8,580 bases of DNA, taken from contig CABSXY010000074.1 of NCBI GenBank assembly GCA_902481695.1, positions 1 through 8,580 of the forward strand. Reading direction: 5' to 3'. Within the stretch, counting starts at the first letter, position 1. The number at the start of each line of letters is the position of its first letter. The notes under the pieces were generated by a model. That model had not been told where the DNA came from. It saw nothing but the letters and a program-made list of their open reading frames with translations, and made no database searches. Below are positions 1 through 5,844 of the stretch, in pieces. A program made the position numbers and the translations under genes. This stretch comes from an uncultured Haemophilus sp. Its GTDB lineage: Bacteria > Pseudomonadota > Gammaproteobacteria > Enterobacterales > Pasteurellaceae.

Positions 1-82
1 TCATCAAACACATTACTAATTTAAATATATTTATCAAATAACTACCAATGGTTCGGTATAGTGTTGCCTTAGATTTAAAAAC

Positions 83-113
83 AAAGTGCGGTCAAAATTG
101 ACCGCACTTTTTT
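83..113. terminator. Bidirectional intrinsic terminator built from inverted uptake sequences
   Basis: Positions 83-94 pair perfectly with 99-110, giving a 12-bp stem with a 4-base AAAT loop. The stem contains AAGTGCGGT (84-92) and its complement ACCGCACTT (101-109), the Haemophilus uptake signal in both orientations. A run of six T (108-113) follows on the plus strand, and the minus-strand read also runs into a T-rich stretch (complement of 75-82). It lies 18 bases past the sodC stop, so it should end the sodC transcript, and could also end a rightward gene lying left of the window. Inverted uptake-sequence pairs acting as terminators are well known in Haemophilus. No gene can be supported in positions 1-82, which are AT-rich. 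Confidence 0.9.
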
Positions 114-130
114 ATCTTTCGATAATCGAC

Positions 131-694
131 TTATTTAATCACGCCACATGCCATACGTGGGCCGCCACCGCCAAGTGGAGCTGGATGATCTGAGTGGTTG
201 TCACCACCAGCGTGAATCATAATAGAGTGACCACGAACTTCATCTAATTTTTTAAGACGTGGCGCTAAAACAGGGTTAGTTGCTGTACCATCATGTAATA
301 CAGTTAAAGCCGGTAAGTCACCTAAATGAGCATCATCTTGCCATGGGTAACCGTGTTGTTTTGCACCTTTAGGATCCCAGTGACCGCCAGCCGCTAAACC
401 TGCTGTTAATTTACCGTCTTTTTCTTTTGGATCACAGCTTGGATTTTCATGAATGTGGAAACCATGTAAACCTTCAGCTAAACCTTGTAGATTTGGTGTA
501 AACACTAAACCATAATTTGATTCAGTAATGGTTACAGTCCCTACATCTTTGTTACCATTTGCAGGATCTAATTGTTGTACTTTTACTTCGATTGAAGGAC
601 CTGCTGGTTTTGCCATATGGTCATGTGCATTTGCCACGCCAGCAGTACAAATTCCGCTGATTGCTAATGCTAAGAGAGTTTTCATTTTCATCAT
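131..694 (-). CDS. sodC: Periplasmic Cu,Zn superoxide dismutase
   Basis: SodC converts superoxide to hydrogen peroxide and oxygen in the periplasm, protecting against externally produced superoxide such as that of phagocytes. The 187-residue protein has a Sec signal peptide (residues 1-23, MMKMKTLLALA then a cut after ANA) and a short His-containing mature N-terminus (HDHMAK). Family alignment gives Cu ligands H80, H82, H105 and H161, Zn ligands H105 (bridging), H114, H123 and D126, the disulfide pair C87-C183 and active-site R180 (GPRMAC). All are present, so the enzyme should be active. The start at 694 fits a strong AAAGGAG; the ATG at 691 is equally possible, while an upstream TTG at 721 lacks a ribosome site and would spoil the signal peptide. 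The length matches the H. parainfluenzae enzyme as I recall it. It lies downstream of ycjX, same strand, and ends at a hairpin terminator. Confidence 0.96.
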   Translation of the reverse strand: MMKMKTLLALAISGICTAGVANAHDHMAKPAGPSIEVKVQQLDPANGNKDVGTVTITESNYGLVFTPNLQGLAEGLHGFHIHENPSCDPKEKDGKLTAGLAAGGHWDPKGAKQHGYPWQDDAHLGDLPALTVLHDGTATNPVLAPRLKKLDEVRGHSIMIHAGGDNHSDHPAPLGGGGPRMACGVIK

Positions 695-697
695 AAG

Positions 698-704
698 CTC
701 CTTT
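698..704 (-). promoter_or_regulatory. Ribosome binding site of sodC
   Basis: The minus strand reads AAAGGAG followed by CTT and then ATGATG. Spacing to the first ATG (694) is 3 bases and to the second (691) is 6 bases. The second spacing is nearer the usual optimum, so real initiation may be at 691, shortening the signal peptide by one Met. The site rules out the TTG at 721 as the start. Confidence 0.75.
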
Positions 705-725
705 ACTTTAGAAAGACTCAAATTA

Positions 726-731
726 ATTCTA
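726..731 (-). promoter_or_regulatory. Possible -10 element of a sodC promoter
   Basis: The minus strand reads TAGAAT, five of six matches to TATAAT, about 32 bases upstream of the sodC ATG. The expected -35 region (about 749-755) holds only CTATTT or ACTATT, which is a poor match. The 106-base gap between the ycjX stop and the sodC start is long enough for a separate promoter, but read-through from ycjX is also possible because no terminator is visible between them. Confidence 0.25.
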
Positions 732-776
732 CCTAAATACCAATAAAAAAATAGTGGTTTATATTAAGAATTTAAC

Positions 777-794
777 AATTAAATTAATTTAATT
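777..794. repeat. AT-only perfect palindrome between ycjX and sodC
   Basis: Eighteen bases, AATTAAATT followed by its exact reverse complement AATTTAATT. It lies six bases past the ycjX stop and upstream of the possible sodC promoter. With no G or C it would make a very weak hairpin, so it is unlikely to terminate transcription. It could be a protein-binding site or chance in an AT-rich gap. Confidence 0.3.
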
Positions 795-800
795 TTTCTA

Positions 801-2210
801 TCAATCAAACCTATCCGCCAATAAAAACTGCAAGACTGCATCCATTCTTAAATGCGGGATGCTTTCACCCTGTTGTAAAACTTGAGGTTCAAAGGAATCA
901 AAATCAAAAGATTGTTTTGACCAGAACTCTGCATTAGGTAGTTTACTTGGAACAGAACCTGGATAAAGCGTAATCAGTTGTTTATCTAAAGAACGCACAC
1001 CTTGAATGGCTTTGATTTGTTTACCGTTTTGATTAACTAAAACCTGTTTCGTCGCTCGAATCGCAGCAATGGCTGTGTATTCTGTATCAATTCCTTCAAA
1101 TTCAACATGACGACCGCCCTCTTGCACCAATTGACGCATAAGGCTAATTAAGTTTTGAATTTGATCTGTCGTGATATGATCAGCTTTTGTTGCCACAAAC
1201 ATGAGCTTATCAATATTTGGGGAAAACAAACGATTAAGTAAATTGCGTTTCCCATAATGGAAATTTTTGAAAAGCTGATTAAGCCCTGTTTGCATATCGA
1301 TAAAGGCTTGTTGACTGTGATTCAGTGGCGTTAAGCAATCCGCTAAAATCACTTGGCGATCAAAAGTAGAAAAATAATTTTCATAAAAGCCTTTCACCAC
1401 CTTATTACGATAATAATCATATCGCTTATTTAACACCGCAAAATAGCTATTAGAGTTCGCCTCTCTTTTCAGTTTTTGCCATTGTTCTTCCGACAAATGC
1501 AATAACGGGAAAAATTGTAATACAGGTGCACCTTCTAATTCCCCAGGCAAGACAAATCGGCCAGGTTGAATAAATTGCATTCCTTCTGCTTTGCAGGCAA
1601 GCAAATAATCGGTATAAGATTTTGCAATCTGCGCTAAAACATCTTCATTGACGACCGCACTTAGGTCGAGTTTTTTCAATTTATCCAACCAATCTTGCGC
1701 AAACTGTTGACGAATACCCGATGTAATTTTGGCTTGTTCAAGTGACCATTGTTGAAAATCTAGATTCAGCAGAGGTAAATCCAATAGCCATTCACCAGGA
1801 TAATCAAAAATATCCAAATATAATGTGCCACGTTCTTTAAAATGGCGAAGTAAGCCCGATTGGCGTTCAAAACGAATAGCAAGGCGTGTTTCACTCACGC
1901 CTCGAGTAGATTGGCACCATTGTGGAGGATTATTCATTAAATCATTGAGATTGGCTTCATAATCAAAACGTGGAATACTTAAATCCTGCTGAGGAACACG
2001 TTTTACCGCTAAAATAGATTGATTTCGAGCAGCCTCAAATAAAGGAAGATGTGCATTTCCCTCTTGATTAATATGTAACAATTGATTAATCAAACTCGTA
2101 ATAAAGGCTGTTTTACCGCTTCGACTTAGCCCTGTCACAGCTAAACGTAAAGTGCGGTCAAATCCACGATTGATTAGTTGATTAATTTCCCGATTAATTG
2201 ACTTAAACAT
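801..2210 (-). CDS. ycjX: YcjX family P-loop NTP-binding protein (DUF463)
   Basis: A 469-residue protein, full length for the YcjX family and recognisably similar to E. coli YcjX from its first residues (INRGFDRTLRLAVTGLSRSG). YcjX is a cytoplasmic guanine-nucleotide-binding protein; in enterics it belongs to the phage-shock (Psp) regulon, usually paired with the membrane protein YcjF, but its exact job is unknown. Visible motifs are Walker A GLSRSGKT (27-34), a DYPG switch-like motif within DIFDYPGEWLLDLP (133-146), FIQPGRFVLPGE (213-224) and a TKAD base-recognition motif (341-344). The start at 2210 agrees with the family N-terminus, although the only ribosome-site-like AGGA sits one base from the ATG, too close for good pairing. 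It is divergent from sapA. sodC, not ycjF, follows it. Two uptake sequences lie inside the gene. Confidence 0.94.
   Translation of the reverse strand: MFKSINREINQLINRGFDRTLRLAVTGLSRSGKTAFITSLINQLLHINQEGNAHLPLFEAARNQSILAVKRVPQQDLSIPRFDYEANLNDLMNNPPQWCQSTRGVSETRLAIRFERQSGLLRHFKERGTLYLDIFDYPGEWLLDLPLLNLDFQQWSLEQAKITSGIRQQFAQDWLDKLKKLDLSAVVNEDVLAQIAKSYTDYLLACKAEGMQFIQPGRFVLPGELEGAPVLQFFPLLHLSEEQWQKLKREANSNSYFAVLNKRYDYYRNKVVKGFYENYFSTFDRQVILADCLTPLNHSQQAFIDMQTGLNQLFKNFHYGKRNLLNRLFSPNIDKLMFVATKADHITTDQIQNLISLMRQLVQEGGRHVEFEGIDTEYTAIAAIRATKQVLVNQNGKQIKAIQGVRSLDKQLITLYPGSVPSKLPNAEFWSKQSFDFDSFEPQVLQQGESIPHLRMDAVLQFLLADRFD
1654..1662 (-). repeat. DNA uptake signal sequence
   Basis: ACCGCACTT on the plus strand, so the exact 9-base core AAGTGCGGT lies on the minus strand. 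It lies inside ycjX and is read in frame there. Such copies mark DNA for preferential uptake by naturally competent Haemophilus. Confidence 0.85.
2150..2158 (+). repeat. DNA uptake signal sequence
   Basis: Exact AAGTGCGGT on the plus strand, within AAAGTGCGGTCAAAT, a good match to the extended Haemophilus uptake consensus with an AT-rich tail. It lies near the 5' end of ycjX on the antisense strand, just before the Walker A codons in ycjX reading direction. Confidence 0.87.
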
Positions 2211-2229
2211 ATCCTAAAAATCCAATAAC

Positions 2230-2258
2230 TAGCCATTTTTGCCAAGATATTTTACAAT
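2230..2258 (+). promoter_or_regulatory. Candidate sapABCDF promoter
   Basis: The -35 candidate TAGCCA (2230-2235) matches four of six consensus bases and the -10 candidate TACAAT (2253-2258) matches five of six, with an ideal 17-base spacer. Transcription would start near 2265 and give a leader of about 34 bases before the sapA ATG. This is the only well-spaced pair I found on this strand in the 88-base divergent gap. It overlaps the candidate ycjX promoter, so the two units may interfere or share control. Confidence 0.4.
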
Positions 2259-2276
2259 TCACCCAATTTATCACAA
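2249..2276 (-). promoter_or_regulatory. Candidate ycjX promoter
   Basis: On the minus strand TTGTGA (2276-2271, four of six) precedes TAAAAT (2254-2249, five of six) with a 16-base spacer. The -10 element overlaps the -10 of the sapA candidate by five bases (2253-2254 and nearby), so polymerase could hardly occupy both at once. The -12/-24 pattern of a sigma-54 promoter, which drives psp genes in enterics, is not seen here. Confidence 0.35.
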
Positions 2277-2298
2277 AACAGTCTTTAATAATAAAGCT

Positions 2299-3999
2299 AT
2301 GTTACGTCGAAATGTCACTTTTTGTTTTTTATTGTGTGGGTTGAGCCAAATGAATCTGGCACAAGCCGCCCCACGCATACCTGAAATGCTGACAGAAAAC
2401 GGCTTAACATACTGCACAAATGCATCGGGTTTTTCCTTTAACCCTCAAACTGCCGACGCTGGCACCAGTATGAACGTGGTGACGGAGCAAATTTATAACA
2501 AACTGTTTGATATTAAAGATCATAGTGCAGCACTCGTTCCTGTGTTAGCCCAATCTTATTCTATTTCATCTGATGGAAAACAAATTCTCATTAACCTTCG
2601 TAAAGGGGTGAAATTTCATCACACTCCTTGGTTTACGCCTACGCGTGACTTTAATGCAGAAGATGTGGTCTTTTCGATTAATCGTGTTTTAGGACACGAT
2701 ACTTACCTGCCTACACTCTCAGATGATGTGGTCACCTACAAAAATCCACAATATAGAATCTTCCATGAGCAGGCTAAGAAGGTTCACTTTCCGTATTTTG
2801 AAAGTATTAAATTAAACCAAAAAATTAAAAGCATCACAGCAACGAACCCTTATCAGGTCAAAATTGATCTATTTGAACCCGATGCGTCAATTCTGTCGCA
2901 TCTTGCCAGTCAATACTCTATTATTTTCTCACAAGAATATGCGTATCAATTAAGTGCGGATGATAACCTCACCCAATTGGATACGCATCCTGTTGGCACT
3001 GGCCCTTATCAAGTAAAAGATTACGTGTATAACCAATATGTTCGCTTGGTTCGCAATGAGGATTATTGGAAAAAAGAAGCCAAAATTAAAAATATCATTG
3101 TGGATCTTTCAGCGGATCGCACGGGACGTTTAATTAAATTCTTTAACAATGAATGCCAAATCGCCTCTTATCCTGAAGTTAGCCAACTCGGCTTGTTAAG
3201 TGAAAAGGACGACCGTTATTATCTACAATCTACGGATGGAATGAACTTGGCCTATTTGGCTTTTAATTTCCAAAAACCATTAATGCAGGATAAAACCATT
3301 CGCCAAGCCATTTCGCAAAGCTTGAATCGTTTTAGAATTGTGCGAAATATTTACCACAACACAGCAACGGTGGCGAATAACATTATCCCTGAGATTTCTT
3401 GGGCTTCGGCAATTAATACGCCTGATTTTCCTTATGATTATCAGCCTGCAGAAGCAGAAAAAACATTACGCGATAAAAAACTCTCGTTGAATATGTGGGT
3501 GATGAATGAAGAGCAAGTGTATAACCCTGCTCCCATTAAAATGGCGGAGCTCATCAAATGGGATTTAGCCAAAGCGGGCGTGGATGTTAAAGTACGGTCA
3601 GTCACACGTACATATTTAATCGAACAATTACGTAAAGGCACAGAAGATTACGATTTAATCTTAACGGGTTGGCTTGCTGGAAACCTTGATCCTGACGGTT
3701 TTATGCGTCCAATTTTAAGTTGTGATACACAAAATGAAATCACAAATTTATCAAATTGGTGTAATCCTGAATTTGATAAGATGATGAATCGTGCACTGGC
3801 GACCAATCATTTATATGAGCGCTCTAAAGCATATAACCATGCGCAAGATCTTATTTTAAATGAGTTGCCGATTGTGCCGATTGCAAACGTCAAGCGACTT
3901 TTGGTCGCTCGCGGCAATGTCAAAGGAATTGAAATGACCCCATTTGGTAGCATCAATTTTTCTACCTTGTATTTCATGAAAAATAAGGAGAAAAAATAA
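2299..3999 (+). CDS. sapA: Periplasmic peptide-binding protein SapA of the Sap ABC transporter
   Basis: SapA is the family 5 solute-binding protein (DppA/OppA type) that captures substrate in the periplasm and delivers it to SapBC. In H. influenzae SapA is reported to bind antimicrobial peptides and haem. The 566-residue protein has a Sec signal peptide (1-23, MLRRN, a hydrophobic stretch, cut after AQA). Family landmarks are FNAEDVVFSINRVL (118-131), PVGTGPY (231-237) and WCNPEFD (487-493). Four cysteines (C39, C286, C475, C488) fit two disulfides, C39-C286 and C475-C488, as in related peptide-binding proteins. There is no lipobox cysteine, so it is a soluble periplasmic protein. The ATG at 2299 is chosen because it opens the signal peptide; a TTG at 2239 would add 20 non-signal residues. 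No good ribosome binding site precedes 2299. First gene of the sap operon; its stop overlaps the sapB ATG by one base. Confidence 0.96.
   Translation: MLRRNVTFCFLLCGLSQMNLAQAAPRIPEMLTENGLTYCTNASGFSFNPQTADAGTSMNVVTEQIYNKLFDIKDHSAALVPVLAQSYSISSDGKQILINLRKGVKFHHTPWFTPTRDFNAEDVVFSINRVLGHDTYLPTLSDDVVTYKNPQYRIFHEQAKKVHFPYFESIKLNQKIKSITATNPYQVKIDLFEPDASILSHLASQYSIIFSQEYAYQLSADDNLTQLDTHPVGTGPYQVKDYVYNQYVRLVRNEDYWKKEAKIKNIIVDLSADRTGRLIKFFNNECQIASYPEVSQLGLLSEKDDRYYLQSTDGMNLAYLAFNFQKPLMQDKTIRQAISQSLNRFRIVRNIYHNTATVANNIIPEISWASAINTPDFPYDYQPAEAEKTLRDKKLSLNMWVMNEEQVYNPAPIKMAELIKWDLAKAGVDVKVRSVTRTYLIEQLRKGTEDYDLILTGWLAGNLDPDGFMRPILSCDTQNEITNLSNWCNPEFDKMMNRALATNHLYERSKAYNHAQDLILNELPIVPIANVKRLLVARGNVKGIEMTPFGSINFSTLYFMKNKEKK
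3590..3598 (+). repeat. Near-match uptake sequence in sapA
   Basis: AAGTACGGT, one mismatch from AAGTGCGGT, in a context that otherwise fits (AAAGTACGGTCAGT). A second one-mismatch copy in the same gene is AAGTGCGGA at 2952-2960. These are either decayed or emerging uptake sequences; single-mismatch copies are expected around true ones. Confidence 0.5.
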
Positions 4000-4964
4000 T
4001 GCTCTTTTCAGCAATTCGTTACGTCATTTGGGTAAGCATTTTATTATTGATTTTATCCGTATTAAGTTTTGTGATTTTAATGCGAGATCCGCTCAATGCC
4101 GATCTTGTCACAAATAACATTTATAGTGCTTATTATCATTACCTTACATCATTGTTACAGGGCGATTTAGGAATTACCTATAACGGCGGAGAATCGTTAA
4201 AAGATTTAATTTTTACTGTATTACCACCTACATTAGAGCTCTGTTTTACCGCACTTTTATTGGCTTGCATCTTAGGTATTCCTCTCGGCGTATTAAGTGC
4301 GGTCTATAATCAGCGTCCTTGTGCACGCGCATTGCAAAGTATCTCTAATGTTGGTTTGTCTATTCCTATTTTCTGGTTTGCCCCGATTTTGCTCTATGTG
4401 GCAGCGATTCAAAGCTGGGAGATTGCAGCCATCGGGCAGTATAATTTACTCTATGAAATCAAACCTATCACAGGCTTCCCTACCATTGACATGTGGTTTG
4501 TTGATGTCCCTTACCGAACCAAAATCGTACAAAACGTTTTACAGCATTTAGCCTTACCGACATTAGTGCTTTGTATTCTGCCGACAATGGAATTTATCCG
4601 CATCATTCAGCAACGAGCTGATTATTTACTTCAACAAGAATATGCCAAAGCTGCTGTAACACGTGGATGGTCGAAATGGACGATTTTAAAACGTTACGTT
4701 TTTCGTAATACATTTCCATTATTGATTCCACAGCTTACTCGCGTATTTACCTTAGTATTAACACAATGTATGTTGGTAGAAAACGTTTTAGGTTGGCCAG
4801 GAATCGGGCGTTGGCTGATTGATGCCGTAACCCAACAAGATTACAACAGTATTTCGGCTGGTGTCGTAGTGATCGGTGTTTGCATCATCATTATTGATAC
4901 CTTAGCCAAGTCGCTGATGTTTATGTTAGATCCATTTAATAAGAAGGGCTGGTATGCAAGATAG
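3999..4964 (+). CDS. sapB: Sap ABC transporter permease SapB
   Basis: SapB is one of two inner-membrane permeases that with SapC form the translocation path of the Sap importer. The protein has 321 residues, the same size as enteric SapB. Hydrophobic segments lie near 9-28, 79-103, 118-139, 182-200, 244-265 and 285-308, giving the usual six helices. The BPD_transp_1 coupling loop is well formed: EYAKAAVTRG (214-223) with the Ala-Ala and Gly of the EAA motif, then the conserved WPGIGRWLIDAV (266-277). DLLYEIKPITGF-like sequence (149-160, NLLYEIKPITGF) matches enteric SapB specifically rather than DppB. The start is set by AAGGAG (3985-3990), eight bases before the ATG, and the ATG overlaps the sapA stop as TAATG, suggesting translational coupling. 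An inverted pair of uptake sequences lies within it. Confidence 0.96.
   Translation: MLFSAIRYVIWVSILLLILSVLSFVILMRDPLNADLVTNNIYSAYYHYLTSLLQGDLGITYNGGESLKDLIFTVLPPTLELCFTALLLACILGIPLGVLSAVYNQRPCARALQSISNVGLSIPIFWFAPILLYVAAIQSWEIAAIGQYNLLYEIKPITGFPTIDMWFVDVPYRTKIVQNVLQHLALPTLVLCILPTMEFIRIIQQRADYLLQQEYAKAAVTRGWSKWTILKRYVFRNTFPLLIPQLTRVFTLVLTQCMLVENVLGWPGIGRWLIDAVTQQDYNSISAGVVVIGVCIIIIDTLAKSLMFMLDPFNKKGWYAR
4248..4256 (-). repeat. DNA uptake signal sequence in sapB
   Basis: ACCGCACTT on the plus strand, exact core on the minus strand. It is in frame within codons for residues T84-A85-L86 of SapB and faces a second copy 38 bases downstream. Confidence 0.85.
4295..4303 (+). repeat. DNA uptake signal sequence in sapB
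   Basis: Exact AAGTGCGGT on the plus strand, covering SapB codons S100-A101-V102. With the copy at 4248-4256 it forms a 9-bp inverted repeat with a 38-base loop. No T-run follows, so it should not terminate the operon transcript. Confidence 0.87.
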
Positions 4965-5841
4965 AGAACCTGATGAATTTCGTGAAAGCACCTCCTTCTT
5001 TCAAATTTGGTTGCTTTTCCGCCAAAATCGTGTGGCATTATTTAGTTTCTATTTATTTTTTATCCTGATTTTGGTCGCTATTTTCCCGAAACTCATCATG
5101 CCTTATAGCGAAAGCATGGAGTTTGTGGGAGAAGAATTGATGCCGCCATCTTGGGTAGAAAAAGGTCGTATCGCCTTTTTCTTTGGCACGGACGATCTTG
5201 GCCGTGATGTACTCAGTCGATTAATAATGGGGACACAATACACTCTTGGTTCATCCCTTTTGGTGGTTATCGCTGTGGCAATTATTGGGGGCGCACTAGG
5301 TATTCTTGCGGGTATGTCTGACGGGATTAAAGCGCGTTTTTTAGGTCATTTTTTTGATGCGTTTTTATCTATCCCCATTTTGCTGATTGCCATTATCATT
5401 TCTACATTAATGGAACCGAGCTTAATGAATGCCATGTTTGCCACTCTGTTGGCTATTTTGCCGTATTTTGTACATGCCATTTATCAAGCAATTCAGCAAG
5501 AGCTAAAGAAAGACTACGTCCTCTTGCTGAAATTAGATGGTATTTCAAATTGGGAATTATTAAAAACTACAATCTTGCCGAATATTAGTGTCGTCTATAC
5601 ACAAGAAATTTCTCGAGCATTTGTGGTCGCTATTTTAGATATTACGGCTCTCAGCTTTATTTCTCTAGGTGCACAACGTCCAATGCCAGAATGGGGCGCA
5701 ATGATTAAAGATTCGTTAGAGCTGATTTATCTTGCCCCTTGGACAGTTTTATTACCGGGCTTTGCTATTATTTTCACCATTTTATTAAGCATTATTTTTA
5801 CTAACGGATTGTGTAAAGCAATCAATAAATATTACGAGTAA
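4954..5841 (+). CDS. sapC: Sap ABC transporter permease SapC
   Basis: SapC is the second inner-membrane permease of the Sap importer. The 295-residue protein matches the DppC/OppC layout: a cytoplasmic N-terminus with the first helix near 27-46, the conserved FGTDDLGRDVLSRLIMGT (77-94), helices near 99-120, 135-152, 156-179, 212-238 and 264-285, and LGAQRPMPEWGAMI (238-251). The coupling loop reads DYVLLLKLDG (187-196): the canonical Glu is Asp and the Ala-Ala pair of the EAA motif is Leu-Leu, while Gly196 and ILPN (207-210) are kept. This differs from SapB, whose loop is canonical. The ATG overlaps the end of sapB by 11 bases and is preceded by GAAGGG (4943-4948) at good spacing. The stop lies three bases before sapD. 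Confidence 0.96.
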   Translation: MQDREPDEFRESTSFFQIWLLFRQNRVALFSFYLFFILILVAIFPKLIMPYSESMEFVGEELMPPSWVEKGRIAFFFGTDDLGRDVLSRLIMGTQYTLGSSLLVVIAVAIIGGALGILAGMSDGIKARFLGHFFDAFLSIPILLIAIIISTLMEPSLMNAMFATLLAILPYFVHAIYQAIQQELKKDYVLLLKLDGISNWELLKTTILPNISVVYTQEISRAFVVAILDITALSFISLGAQRPMPEWGAMIKDSLELIYLAPWTVLLPGFAIIFTILLSIIFTNGLCKAINKYYE

Positions 5842-5844
5842 CCC

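Noticed and set aside
3..41. Possible C-terminal end of an upstream plus-strand gene
   Set aside because: A 12-codon open frame ending in TAA at 39-41 is too short to distinguish from chance; the sequence to the left would decide.
40..62. Imperfect inverted repeat ACTACC ... GGTATAGT
   Set aside because: Arms pair only with a two-base bulge and there is no T-run, so I do not call it a terminator.
694..721. Longer sodC start at the TTG at 721
   Set aside because: It would place nine extra residues before the signal peptide and would put the good AAAGGAG inside the coding region.
528..746. Plus-strand open frame of 72 codons opposite sodC
   Set aside because: It lies antisense to the signal-peptide and N-terminal codons of a clear sodC, has no ribosome site and resembles no family.
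2260..2275. CRP-like site near sapA
   Set aside because: A TCACA half-site is at 2271-2275 but the partner half at the required distance is absent.
2239..2298. Longer sapA start at the TTG at 2239
   Set aside because: The added 20 residues are not signal-like, no ribosome site precedes it, and it would overlap the candidate -35/-10 region.
2952..2960. AAGTGCGGA as a true uptake sequence
   Set aside because: One mismatch at the core and no AT-rich extended tail of the right phase; treated as a near-match only. The same applies to ACCGCGCTT at 8171-8179.
3441..3641. Minus-strand open frame inside sapA
   Set aside because: Shadow of sapA codons; no initiation signal and no recognisable protein.
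4297..4551. Plus-strand second frame inside sapB
   Set aside because: Overlaps the permease core in another frame; composition explained by sapB codons, no ribosome site.
4841..5038. Minus-strand open frame across the sapB-sapC junction
   Set aside because: Antisense to two well-supported genes, no homology recognised.
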